Below are positions 31,432 to 44,000 of a stretch of 64,000 nt of DNA, in pieces. The notes under the pieces are model-generated. The model did not search any database and had not been told where the DNA came from. It saw nothing but the letters and a program-made list of their open reading frames with translations. Source of the stretch: Lineus longissimus (taxonomy: Eukaryota > Nemertea > Pilidiophora > Heteronemertea > Lineidae); NCBI RefSeq assembly GCF_910592395.1, contig NC_088321.1, positions 16,618,001 to 16,682,000 on the forward strand. Reading direction: 5' to 3'. The translations under genes and the position numbers were made by a program. Each line of letters begins with the position of its first letter. Position 1 is the stretch's first letter.

Positions 31432-33548
31432 GTGTAGTATTGTATATTCGCTACCTGTAGGCCTCTGCAGAAGGATACGTTGTATTTTATCGAAATATCT
31501 GATTGAAAGGTGGTTTCATTGCAATTGTACGTTTATCGAATGTTTCACAGCTGGAAGGTCTTTAAAAGACTTTCCATCAGTCATAGTCAGTCACTCCTCC
31601 TAGATGATTGTTGATTAAGAACCAGAACCAGATCCAAATAAGTCAAGGTTCTGATGTACCAGGTCAAAATTTACTATCGAGCTGTTAAAAGTCACTTCAT
31701 TTTTCTCCAAAATCACCAAATTGATCAGATATTTCAATTTTCCCATCGAATGAGACATGGGGTCCACGTGATTCTGGTTGGTTCGACCCCAGCCAACCAG
31801 AACATGTGTTGTCTTTGATGGAACCGTAGGCCTTATGAACTTTCTCGATCCATTCAGTACCACGAATACCTGCGTTTATTCCAATCGGCTTCCGAGACCT
31901 GATAGTGCCGGTCTCCATTTGGGACAGTTATGAAATTGGCATACTCTAGCCTCCATTTTATACAAGTATCTTAAATTTCCTTAAACACGGTAATTATCCG
32001 GGTGCCTTTCATTCTTGGTTTCATCAATGATATGATAACAAAGGTTAACCCCCAAGACCAAAACAAATGCAAAAGAATCGGGCAAATTCATTTCCAAATT
32101 TTGAGATTTCGTTGAAATATTTTGTTGATTGAAATTTTTCCAAAATATTCCAAATTGATGCTGGTTCCTGACCTTGCGGTCAAGTGGAAGAGCTCAGTCT
32201 TTTCATGATAATTAGTCCAGAAAGATTCATCTTGTTTCTTTCTGTGAGTTATAAAGATAACAACTGCCCCATCAAGAAGTTTCCTGTGGTACAGAATGGG
32301 TCGAGCAAGCTGTCACCAACGTCAATGTCTGACGTTTTATGTATTAATTTGTTATGTTTGTATAATGATACAATATGTGAAATTTACATATAAAAGCCAT
32401 AATACATGTAAAGGTGAAGGTGAATTCAAAAAGTTACTTCTGTTGTTAAACTCGTCCAAAGCAACCGCTTTTGTCATGCAAATGAGAAGACTGATCTGAA
32501 CGCCTGATCTAGAGGGGCCCCTTTTGTCATGCAAATGAGATCACAGCACGGTCCTGTTGATCGCCATGACGAAATTGGTTCTTTTGTTATTTAAATAACC
32601 GACTAACCGATGTCGTGCTGTTTCGGATCAATGAGGTCAAGGTTCGTGACCTGAATACACCACAGCAGTTCACCTTGCTTGCATTTACAATGGTTGTCGC
32701 TGCATGCGACTCAATTTATGTTTTTCCTGATCAAAAACTATGTAGATATTCTAGTGGAAAATGGTTTCACAAACAAAATGAACATAAACATAAGATGTTT
32801 TCAACCGGACTGTGCAAGACGGCATCTATAACAATGTGTCCCAAAAGTGTTACATGTATCAATGGCTCTTTGCATTATTTTAGAAATTTTGAATTTCACA
32901 CTATTTATTGAGTTGTCTTTTGTCTCTATCAAAATGGCTTTGCCGGCAAGTTCCTCATAAAGCGATCGTTCCAAATGATGGGTTGCGGGTTTCCCCTGCC
33001 TTGTACCTACATTCTAAATTGCCCTCATGCTCTTTGCACAGTTATAGAAGTGTGAGGCGCCGTCCACTCAAAAATGTAAATAGTTTTTGTTCAGAATATG
33101 CTTGCATATTATCGCTGTTTTGGAGAATGAATTGCCATGTGGTGTCATTGTTTTGATATTGTTCTGTAAAATCTTGATAATCTTGATAAATTCTTGGAAT
33201 GTACAGATTGAAATAAAAAATTCATAAACAGACTTGTATTATTTTTTACTTTTTTCAAGGGGGAAGGGTTCGGGTTCATTGACCAAACTCTGAAGGTTCG
33301 GATGACCTCTCTTTAAGAGACATATGTCGCAATTTGGTTATAGTGAACTCCTCGACACTCCTCACAGTAAAAAAAGTAGTGTCACCTCTACGCCAATCCA
33401 CATCTAGATCAGACAGAGTACGCTTAGTGAAGGGGTATGCCACATCCAGCAAAGACTTGGTACACTCGGGCAACATCTCGAGCTATGAAGGGGAGGGCAC
33501 ATCGAGAAGAGATATGGTGCACTACTGTCTCATTGCATTTGCAAGAGA
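31432..33548. other. Region without supported genes, with paired octamer motifs
   Basis: No supported coding. CTTTTGTCATGCAAATGAGA occurs twice (32468-32487 and 32521-32540), each containing the POU octamer ATGCAAAT, and a degenerate third copy (CTTTTGTTATTTAAATAAC) is near 32580. A + strand AATAAA lies near 33212. Confidence 0.45.
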
Positions 33549-33563
33549 CCTAACCCTAACCCT
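33549..33563. repeat. Short interstitial telomere-type repeat (CCCTAA)
   Basis: CCTAACCCTAACCCT, about 2.5 units of the common metazoan telomere repeat in CCCTAA orientation. Short enough to be chance, but another lies at 36557. Confidence 0.6.
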
Positions 33564-35335
33564 CAAAGGGCCCCCCTCTATCCAGCTGTGCTGGATCAGC
33601 TCCCTAATTTGATGGCGACCTATCATGTGGTCCAGTCACCAGTCAGAGGAGGATCCCCTTTTGCGAGTTGTTGCTACTTCTGGCTGTACCATCGCTACTT
33701 TTTGCTGGGTCACTGGATGTCCCAAGCCATGCCCGCTGAAACGACAAGTGATCATATCAACATTTTGTGGCGATACTCTACACCATCCCGTCGCAATTCC
33801 CGCAGCCCGTGATCACTGTTCACTAAAAGATTGGCGAAACAAGTCTTCACAATTCAGTTGAAGCATATGCAATTTGAATTTCAGCAGACGTCGCGGTTTA
33901 TCATAAGTTGTGTATCGGTGCTACGGAATTTATACGCTGCATGACACAAGGGCCTTAACGTCATCACAGTAGAAAACAATCGCATTGAATTTGGCCAAAT
34001 CACAGGGCTCAGCCAGGCCTCTGCTTCTGGATATGATGATGTGATGGGGGTTAGGGTTCGTGAAACCTTGAAACCAGTGATAAACCTTGGAATCAGTCCT
34101 AAAAATGCATAAAAACATGAAAAAATGCCATTTGAACCTAAGGTGGTTACGAATCAATATTTGGAGCTTATTTTTACATGATCAGATCGGAATTTGACGG
34201 TAGTTTAGAAATCAGTCGCATATCCGATTCAATAATCTATATTTTAGAACAACCCAGTCATACCTCGCCTCCAGTGTACATTAGGTCTCGTTAGGGAGTT
34301 TTCCCCAAATGTACGCGATGACGACGTGCCCCCTTAACAGGACGCAACATCTATTTTAAAATGCGTTTCCAAAGTGAATGCATGAAGACAACCCATTTGT
34401 GTCGTATATCACTGGAAAAGCCCGATTCCCCTTATTCTGCAAGATGTTAAATCGGGCATTTTATTTCTTTAAATAAATCATAAGCGTCGCATTTGCTCCT
34501 AGCTCTGTTCACCATCCCAAATGACAATATTGCCAATTGGGCCGGACAAACACGAAAAACCCCAAATATTATACATTTCTTCCTGAATAATTCTTACAGT
34601 GACCATTCTCCCATGGAAGACAGTTGCTTACGCTACACAAAAATCAAAAAAAAATCGAGGGTCAACCATTGAACTTTTGAGATATGTTGAATTTTGCACA
34701 AATCAGCGAAAAACGCACCAACTGGCACTAGACTGCATTTCAACACGGGGCCGACGCACATCCCAAGTTCAGTGTACACATACGTCGGCAACAACAGTAA
34801 AATGCGTAGTTTCTTGTTAGCCGCCTATTGAGTAGCGCTCTAGGTTTCAGAAACTCCAAAAAAACATGTCTTTGCCAAAACAACTGCTGAATCAACACTG
34901 ACATACTGTAAGGACCGAGAAATCAATGATTTTAGGAACTACTGTGAGGGGGCCGCGCATGAATAAAAAAAAAACACTCCCTAATGAGACCTCACTGATC
35001 TCCCAAATGTAGGCATGCACGTCACGACACGCCCACCACACACAAATATTATTTGGACTAGTTAGAAATATCACAGTTTCAACAAATTATTTGATAGTTA
35101 GTCCACATTTGGACACTAGACCTCGCGTTTCCCCGTCCACAAAGTCAAAGACCACTTCGAAAACCTTCAAAAAAAGCCCGTCCACTCATTGATCAAAATC
35201 ACCCATCAAAATAATTTTTATTCTTTCGCTGACCCATTAAAAAGATTATAATGCATAATATACTGCAATTCCTTTTAAATATAATGAAAGACAAAGAAAT
35301 GCCAGCCCACGAAACTTAGAGGGCCGCTGTCCACA
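33564..35335. other. Region without supported genes
   Basis: Only short open frames. A loose inverted repeat pairs 34283-34300 (AGGTCTCGTTAGGGAGTT) with 34976-34993 at two mismatches, about 690 bp apart; it may be the ends of a decayed DNA transposon, but no flanking duplication was found. Confidence 0.4.
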
Positions 35336-35668
35336 CTTTCGTCCGCGATTTATTTTTTCACACCAGGTGCGGCCATTTTGTTTTCCATATATGGCAAATG
35401 CGTCATAATTTATTCATTTATTGATACGAATGAATTGACGTTTTTGGTTTTGGAAATCCCCATTGAGTTCGCGCGCCGGTCACCGCACTGAATGACCTAC
35501 CTTTTGTTTTAGCGCGCGATAATTAGTTCGCTTAGCTCTCGCAAGGATCCCAATTTTTTTCTCGAAAAACGAACATTCTACATGCAATGACGATGCTGCA
35601 TAAATTATGCCATATATGGAAAACAAAATGGCCGCACCTGGTGTGAAAAAATAAATCGCCTTTCGTCC
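35336..35668. mobile_element. MITE (315 bp) with perfect 52-bp TIRs and 9-bp TSD
   Basis: The element spans 35345-35659. Its 52-bp ends (35345-35396 and 35608-35659) are perfect inverted repeats starting GCGATTTATTTTTTCACACC. Both sides are flanked by CTTTCGTCC (35336-35344 and 35660-35668), an exact 9-bp target-site duplication. The interior (about 211 bp) has no coding frame. Long TIRs and a 9-bp duplication suggest a Mutator-like non-autonomous element; identical TIRs suggest a recent insertion. Confidence 0.95.
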
Positions 35669-35910
35669 ACAGTTTACACCTACCCCGTTAGTTCGCCATT
35701 AAACGACCTTGACCTCTTTTCGCTAACTTCTCAGTTTTCTGATTTTGTTTCTTGATAAGGGCTCTTTTGTTGCGATACTGTGCATATTTTACGGGAACAG
35801 GGACTAGACGGTAGTTAGGTACTAGGACTAGATAGGTATTTGTGTTCTCGTTGTTTTGACTGAAGTGCAGTTTCGAGTTTGCATTGTGATTGTCTATGCG
35901 AAGAAAGTGG

Positions 35911-36362
35911 TGTAGGCCTAGGCCTATCAGCACATGGAAATGGTGATCAAGGCGCTGTTAAAAAGTTCACAAATGTCTACAAAAACAGGTGTCCCTTTAG
36001 TCATGTTAGTCTCTTTTTGAAAATGTCCACAGACTCTGATTCCCTGAAGTTCCTTAGAAATTCATTCCAGAGTCTGGGTGAACTGACACTAAAGGCCTTG
36101 TCACAACCACAACGTTTGGCTACAGGCACGGCCATCAGCAATTGTTCAGCTGAACGAAGTGACCGCCCTGGTTTGTACACAGTCAGAAGATCCTTGATGT
36201 AGCTGGGAGCCTGGCCATTCAAGGCCTTGAATGGAAAGTCAGCAGCAGAACCTTGAACGGGACTGCACAGGCAGCCAATGAAAGTAATGGGGGAGGTTTT
36301 GGATGATGGGACGATCCATGTGCTTCCATATTGTGACGGCAACGGCTGCTGTGTCATCATCT
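35911..36362 (-). mobile_element. LINE reverse-transcriptase fragment, 3' end, frameshifted
   Basis: On the - strand the frame ending at 36001 reads FKALNGQAPSYIKDLL, then YKPGRSLRSAEQLLMAVP, then SPRLWNEF and SESVDIFKKRLT before TGA. This is the conserved C-terminal end of L2/CR1/Jockey-type reverse-transcriptase ORFs. Upstream, HWLPVQ and KVLLLTF appear in a different frame because of a small insertion near 36220-36230. The 3' tail includes CAGCGCCTTGAT, typical of such tails. Dead 5'-truncated copy. Confidence 0.85.
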
Positions 36363-36556
36363 TACGGCCCGAGGTACTTGGATCTACTTGAGAAGCGGTA
36401 CCCGTTGTATGACGTCATAAGGCCGATGCTATATTAAATAATACCTCCATGGTCCAGGTAAGAATGATCTGTTATTGGTTTGTGTGACCCGGGCCTACTC
36501 GTGCAAGTTTCTCTTGACAATGCCACTGATACATTCCCCGGAGTGAAGGTTACCGA

Positions 36557-36573
36557 GGGTTAGGGTTAGGGTT
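36557..36573. repeat. Short interstitial telomere-type repeat (TTAGGG)
   Basis: GGGTTAGGGTTAGGGTT, nearly three units, directly joined to the duplicated BRCT exon fragment that begins at 36571. Confidence 0.7.
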
Positions 36574-36671
36574 GTCCTCTTCTGTACCGGCCTGAAGTGC
36601 CGTGAGCAGATGAAGGTCCAGAAGTGTGCCAGCATGCTTCATGGAAGGATAGTCACTGAATTATCACCTGT
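36571..36671 (+). pseudogene. Partial duplicate of the BRCT exon
   Basis: About 100 bp repeat the exon at 36695-36827 at an offset of 154 bp with a few substitutions. The frame is still open (VVLFCTGLKC, MLHGRIVTEL) but there is no acceptor, and the 3' end diverges after CACCTG before the donor. Probably a non-functional exon copy. Confidence 0.7.
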
Positions 36672-36694
36672 TGTTCTCTGAATTTCACTTTCAG

Positions 36695-37806
36695 ACCCCC
36701 ACCAGCTTCACCAGACCAGAGCGGGTTGTCCTCCTCTGTACCGGCCTGAAGTGCCTCGAGCAGATGAAGGTCCGGAAGTATGCCAGCATGCTTCATGGAA
36801 GGATAGTCACTGAATTCCCACCTGAAGGTATGCTGTAGACTAGCGTAAACAGTGCAAGTGATTACAGTTCATCTTCCACAGGATTGTGAAGCCATCAACC
36901 TTCAAGGTTCATTATCACCAAGCTGTCGGCTGCCCAGTCACCTTCCATCCAACAGTAGCAATTCCCATCATCAAACAGGACTTAAAAATATCACGCTATT
37001 CCCACTACAATCTTGACTGGACGTGAGTGAGCACACCTTGTTGCGTTCAGCTTTTGGCAGATCGATGCATTGTTAATGAATTGTGCGTAGGCATGGGTTA
37101 TCACTGACTGAGCTTGAAACCAACTTTGTAAGATTCCTACATGTACACCAGGGATTTCAAGTTTGAAATGATCTGCAGGCCTTACTGCTTGTGTCTGTAA
37201 TGGTTAAAATATTTCACCCTTGATTTCATATTCTTGCAGTGAGTCATGTGAACAGTGAAGGGATGTGCGCGCGAACTCTCAAGTACCTGAACGCAGTCCT
37301 CCTGGGAAAATGAATCCTGAACTGATGTTATCCCAAATGACACAACTGTTCCTTATCACGCCAAATCAGGGATCGTATCTGGCTGATTGTTGTTACTTCA
37401 TCATTCACGATCTAAAGGATAAGATTAAGATGCAGCGTCACTTCCGGGTGTGTACAGCCCTGACAACTTGGTTCATGGAATGCATCACTGGGTTTGAACT
37501 GCTTGATCTACCAGAAGGTAACGCAGACTGAACTTGTGAGCTGCACCATCGCAGACATCATATTGGATTGATGTTTGTGATATATAACATGTACAATAGT
37601 CATTTTCTAACAAATTATATTCTACACTCTAAAAGTATGTATTGTTTCACTCACTACCAATATCATTTTTCCTGCACGTCATTTTGTTTTTGTTTTATTT
37701 TATTCCTGTATGTCCAGTCCCAGTCACAATTGACATACCCGTTGCTCTGCGTAAGCTGTGCTCAAACTCTGACCTGGTGCAGCTTAAACACGTGTTGTGT
37801 GCATAG
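36695..37806 (+). CDS. BRCT-domain protein, C-terminal exons (partial, one frame break)
   Basis: Exons 36695-36827, 37240 to about 37310 with continuation to 37517, and 37718-37806 (TAG) have AG/GT borders and fitting phases. The joined start reads RPERVVLLCTGL, MLHGRIVTEFPPE, VSHVNSEGMCARTLKYL and LLGK, the layout of a first BRCT repeat (compare the x-x-R-T-L-K-Y core of BRCA1/BARD1-type repeats). The later part, YFIIHDL then TTWFMECITGFELLDLPE, fits the end of a second BRCT with its conserved Trp. BRCT repeats bind phosphopeptides in DNA-damage signalling. Within the middle exon the frame must change by one base at the A run 37307-37310, or an unseen splice exists. Upstream exons were not identified. 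BARD1 or BRCA1 kinship is a guess. Confidence 0.5.
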
Positions 37807-38084
37807 CGCTGACATGTCAAAAGCAGACCTTGCTGTACTAACAGGAAGAACATTCCAATAGCTCAATTGTTTGTTGTATTCGGTGGACCTGGACAAGTGA
37901 AGATTTTAATGCCGCCCATATAGCCAATTGAAAGATATACCCAATTTGCACTGAAATACCCTGCATAACAAAAGAATATGATGCATCGAGTCAACTTGCG
38001 GGGGGTATAGCTCGAGTTGCTTCTAGTTCTACACCATTGTACCTGTTCAGCCTGAATATACACTTTGAACATAGTCGTTTTCCT
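37807..38084. other. Transition from BRCT exons to the satellite
   Basis: No coding support and no clear AATAAA for the BRCT gene. The last bases (from about 38085) drift into degenerate satellite units. Confidence 0.4.
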
Positions 38085-41000
38085 TTGAAGCAACCTGAAT
38101 AGGGAGCTCCACATCAGGAACATTTCAGCCTTTAAAGACAACCTACTCTCTTTGAGACACCTTGAATAGCTAGCTCCTGATCCAGTACATCTCACCCTTT
38201 GGAGAGAACAACTTACTATCTTTGAGACACCTTCAACAGCAAGCTCCTCATCCAGTACATCTCACCCTTTGAAAAGGAACAACCTACTGTCTTTTATACA
38301 CCTTGAATAGCAAGCTCCTCATCTAGTACATCTTACTCTTTCGAGAGAACAACTTACTATCTTTGAGACACCTTGAATAGCCAGCTCCTGATCCAGTACA
38401 TCTCACCCTTTGGAGAGAACAACTTACTTACTATCTTTGAGACACCTTCAACAGCAAGCTCCTCATCCAGTACATCTCACCCTTTGAAAAGGAACAACCT
38501 ACTGTCTTTTATACACCTTGAATAGCAAGCTCCTCATCTAGTACATCTTACTCTTTCGAGAGAACAACTTACTATCTTTGAGACACCTTGAATAGCCAGC
38601 TCCTGATCCAGTACATCTCACCCTTTGGAGAGAACAACTTACTTACTATCTTTGAGACACCTTCAACAGCAAGCTCCTCATCCAGTACATCTCACCCTTT
38701 GGAGAGAACAACTTACTATCTTTGAGACACCTTGAATAGCTAGCTCCTCATCCAGTACATCTCACTCTTTGGAGAGAACAACTTACTATCTTTGAGACAC
38801 CTTCAATAGCTAGCTCCTCATCCAGTACATCTTACTCTTTGGAGAGAACAACTTACTATCTTTGAGACACTTTCAATAGCAAGCTCCTCATCCAGTACAT
38901 CTCACCCTTTGAAAAGAACAACCTACTGTCTTTTATACACCTTGAATAGCAAGCTCCTCATCCAGTACATCTCACTCTTTGGAGAGAACAACTTACTATC
39001 TTTGAGACACCTTCAATAGCTAGCTCCTCATCCAGTACATCTCACCCTTTGGAGAGAACAACTTACTATCTTTGAGACACCTTCAATAGCTAGCTCCTCA
39101 TCCAGTACATCTCACTCTTTTGAGAGAACAACTTACTATCTTTGAGACACCTTCAATAGCTAGCTTCTCATCCAGTACATCTCACTCTTTGGAGAGAACA
39201 ACTTACTATCTTTGAGACACCTTGAATAGCTAGCTCCTCATCCAGTACATCTCACTCTTTGAAGGGAACAACTTACTATCCTTTGAGACACCTTGAATAG
39301 CTAGCTCCTCATCCAGTACATCTCACCCTTTGGAGAGAACAACTTACTATCTTTGAGACACCTTCAATACCTACCTCCTCATCCAGTACATCTCACCCTT
39401 TGGAGAGAACAACTTACTATCTTTCAGACACATTCAATAGCTAGCTCCTCATCCAGTACATCTCACCCTTTGGAGAGAACAACTTACTATCTTTGAGACA
39501 CCTTAAATAGCTAGCTCCTCATCCAGTACATCTCACCCTTTGGAGAGAACAACTTACTATCTTTGAGACACCTTCAATACCTACCTCCTCATCCAGTACA
39601 TCTCACCCTTTGGAGAGAACAACCTACTGTCTTTTATACACCTTGAATAGCAAGCTCCTCATCCAGTACATCTCACTCTTTGGAGAGAACAACTTACTAT
39701 CTTTGAGACACCTTCAATAGCTAGCTCCTCATCCAGTACATCTCACCCTTTGGAGAGAACAACTTATTATCTTTGAGACACCTTGAATAGCTAGCTCCTC
39801 ATCCAGCACCCTTTGAAAAGAACAACCTACTGTCTTTTATACACCTTGAATAGGAAGCTCCTCATCCAGCACATCTCACTCTTTGGAGAGAACAACTTAC
39901 TATCTTTGAGAAACCTTCAATAGCTAGCTCCTCATCCAGTACATCTCACTCTTTGGAGAGAACAACTTACATGTACTATCTTTGAGACACCTTCAATAGC
40001 TAGCTTCTCATCCAGTACATCTCACTCTTTGGAGAGAACAACTTACTATCTTTGAGACACCTTGAATAGCTAGCTCCTCATCCAGTACATCTCACTCTTT
40101 GAAGGGAACAACTTACTATCCTTTGAGACACCTTGAATAGCTAGCTCCTCATCCAGTACATCTCACCATTTGGAGAGAACAACTTACTATCTTTGAGACA
40201 CCTTCAACAGCTAGCTCCTCATCCAGTACATCTCACCCTTTGGAGAGAACAACTTACAATCTTTGCGACACATTCAATAGCTACCTCCTCATCCAGTACA
40301 TCTCACCCTTTGGAGAGAACATCCTACTGTCTTTGATACACCTTGAATAGCTAGCTCCTCATCCAGTACATCTCACCCTTTGGAGAGAACAACTTACTGT
40401 CTTTGAGACACCTTCAATACCTACCTCCTCATCCAGTACATCTCACCCTTTGGAGAGAACAACTTACTATCTTTCAGACACATTCAATAGCTAGCTCCTC
40501 ATCCAGTACATCTCACCCTTTGGAGAGAACAACTTACTATCTTTGAGACACATTAAATAGCTAGCTCCTCATCCAGTACATCTCACCCTTTGGAGAGAAC
40601 AACTTACTATCTTTGAGACACCTTCAATACCTACCTCCTCATCCAGTACATCTCACCCTTTGGAGAGAACATCCTACTGTCTTTGATACACCTTGAATAG
40701 CTAGCTCCTCATCCAGTACATCTCACCCTTTGGAGAGAACAACTTACTATCTTTGAGACACATTCAATAGCTAGCTCCTCATCCAGTATATCTCACCCTT
40801 TGGTGAGAACAACTTACTATCTTTGAGACACCTTGAATAGCCAGCTCCTGATCCAGTACATCTCACCCTTTGGAGAGAACAACTTACTTACTATCTTTGA
40901 GACACCTTCAACAGCAAGCTCCTCATCCAGTACATCTTACTCTTTGGAGAGAACAACTTACTATCTTTGAGACACCTTGAATAGCCAGCTCCTGATCCAG

Positions 41001-44000
41001 TACATCTCACCCTTTGGAGAGAACAACTTACTTACTATCTTTGAGACACCTTCAACAGCAAGCTCCTCATCCAGTACATCTCACCCTTTGGAGAGAACAA
41101 CTTACTATCTTTGAGACACCTTGAATAGCTAGCTCCTCATCCAGTACATCTCACTCTTTGGAGAGAACAACTTACTATCTTTGAGACACCTTCAATAGCT
41201 AGCTCCTCATCCAGTACATCTTACTCTTTAGAGAACAACTTACTATCTTTGAGACACTTTCAATTGCAAGCTCCTCATCCAGTACATCTCACCCTTTGAA
41301 AAGAACCACCTACTGTCTTTTATACACCTTGAATAGCAAGCTCCTCATCCAGTACATCTCACTCTTTGGAGAGAACAACTTACTATCTTTGAGACACCTT
41401 CAATAGCTAGCTCCTCATCCAGTACATCTCACCCTTTGGAGAGAACAACTTACTATCTTCAAACACCTTCAATAGCTAGCTCCTCATCCAGTACATCTCA
41501 CTCTTTGGAGAGAACAACTTACTATCTTTGAGACACCTTCAATAGCTAGCTTCTCATCCAGTACATCTCACTCTTTGGAGAGAACAACTTACTATCTTTG
41601 AGACACCTTGAATAGCTAGCTCCTCATCCAGTACATCTCATTCTTTGAAGGGAACAACTTACTATCCTTTGAGACACCTTGAATTGCTAGCTCCTCATCC
41701 AGTACATCTCACCATTTGGAGAGAACAACTTACTATCTTTGAGACACCTTCAATAGCTACCTCCTCATCCAGTACATCTCACCCTTTGGAGAGAACATCC
41801 TACTGTCTTTGATACACCTTGAATAGCTAGCTCCTCATCCAGTACATCTCACCCTTTGGAGGGAACAACTTACTATCTTTGAGACACCTTCAATACCTAC
41901 CTCCTCATCCAGTACATCTCACCCTTTGGAGAGAACAACTTACTATCTTTCAGACACATTCAATAGCTAGCTCCTCATCCAGTACATCTCACCCTTTGGA
42001 GAGAACAACTTACTATCTTTGAGACACCTTAAATAGCTAGCTCCTCATCCAGTACATCTCACCCTTTGGAGAGAACAACTTACTATCTGTGAGACACCTT
42101 CAATACCTACCTCCTCATCCAGTACATCTCACCCTTTGGAGAGAACATCCTACTGTCTTTGATACACATTGAATAGCAAGCTCCTCATCCAGTACATCTC
42201 ACCCTTTGAAAAGAACAACCTACTGTCTTTTATACACCTTGAATAGCAAGCTCCTCATCCAGTACATCTCACTCTTTGGAGAGAACAACTTACTATCTTT
42301 GAGACACCTTCAATAGCTAGCTCCTCATCCAGTACATCTCACCCTTTGGAGAGAACAACTTACTATCTTTGAGACACCTTGAATAGCTAGCTCCTCATCC
42401 AGCACCCTTTGAAAAGAACAACCTACTGTCTTTTATACACCTTGAATAGGAAGCTCCTCATCCAGCACATCTCACTCTTTGGAGAGAACAACTTACTATC
42501 TTTAATACACCTTGAATAGCTAGCTCCTCATCCAGTACATCTCACTCTTTGGAGAGAACAACTTACTATCTTTGAGACACCTTCAATAGCTAGCTTCTCA
42601 TCCAGTACATCTCACTCTTTGGAGAGAACAACTTACTATCTTTGAGACACCTTGAATAGCTAGCTCCTCATCCAGTACATCTCACTCTTTGAAGGGAACA
42701 ACTTACTATCCTTTGAGACACCTTGAATAGCTAGCTCCTCATCCAGTACATCTCACCATTTGGAGAGAACAACTTACTATCTTTGAGACACCTTCAACAG
42801 CTAGCTCCTCATCCAGTACATCTCACCCTTTGGAGAGAACAACTTACTATCTTTGAGACACCTTCAATAGCTACCTCCTCATCCAGTACATCTCACCCTT
42901 TGGAGAGAACATCCTACTGTCTTTGATACACCTTGAATAGCTAGCTCCTCATCAAGTACATCTCACCCTTTGGAGAGAACAACTTACTATCTTTGAGACA
43001 CCTTCAATACCTACCTCCTCATCCAGTACATCTCACCCTTTGGAGAGAACAACTTACTATCTTTGAGACACATTCAATAGCTAGCTCCTCATCCAGTACA
43101 TCTCACCCTTTGGAGAGAACAACTTACTATCTTTGAGACACCTTAAATAGCTAGCTCCTCATCCAGTACATCTCACCCTTTGGAGAGAACAACTTACTAT
43201 ATTTGATACACCTTGAATAGCTAGCTCCTCATCCAGTACATCTCACCCTTTGGAGAGAACAACTTACTATCTTTGATACACCTTGAATAGCTAGCTCCTC
43301 ATCCAGTACATCTCACCCTTTGGAGAGAACATCCTACCTTCTTTGATACACCTTGAATAGCTAGCTCCTCATCCAGTACATCTCACCCTTTGGAGCGAAC
43401 AACTTACTATCTTTGAGACACATTCAATAGCTAGCTCCTCATCCAGTACATCTCACCCTTTGGAGAGAACAACTTACTATCTTTGATACACCTTGAATAG
43501 CTAGCTCCTCATCCAGTTCATCTCACCCTTTGGAGAGAACATCCTACCTTCTTTGATACACCTTGAAAAGCTAGCTCCTCATCCAGTACATCTCACCCTT
43601 TGGAGCGAACAACTTACTATCTTTGAGACACATTCAATAGCTAGCTCCTCATCCAGTATATCTCACCCTTTGGAGAGAACAACTTACTGTCTTTCAGACA
43701 CCTTCAATAGCTAGCTCCTCATCCAGTACATCTCACCCTTTGGAGAGAACAACTTACTGTCTTTCAGACACCTTCAATAGCAAGCTCCTCATCCAGTACA
43801 TCTCACCCTTTGAAGATAACAACTTACTATCTTTGAGACACCTTGAATAGCTAGGTCCTCATCCAGCACATCTCAACCTTTGGAGAGAACAACTTACTAT
43901 CTTTGAGACACCTTGAATAGCAAGCTCCTCATCCAGTACATCTCAACCTTTGGAGAGAACAACTTACTATCTTTGATACACCTTCAATAGCTAGCTCCTC

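Noticed and set aside
34283-34993. DNA transposon bounded by 18-bp imperfect inverted repeats
   Set aside because: Two mismatches in 18 bp and no target-site duplication, so it was only mentioned as a loose inverted repeat.
36361-36432. Open stretch reading YLDLLEKRYPLYDVIRPMLY
   Set aside because: Looks protein-like but has no acceptor or phase link to the BRCT exons and no recognised family.
36879-37022. Possible exon between the BRCT exons (reads HYHQAVGCPVTFHPTVAIP)
   Set aside because: Its phases fit neither the exon ending at 36827 nor the one starting at 37240, while those two join each other cleanly.
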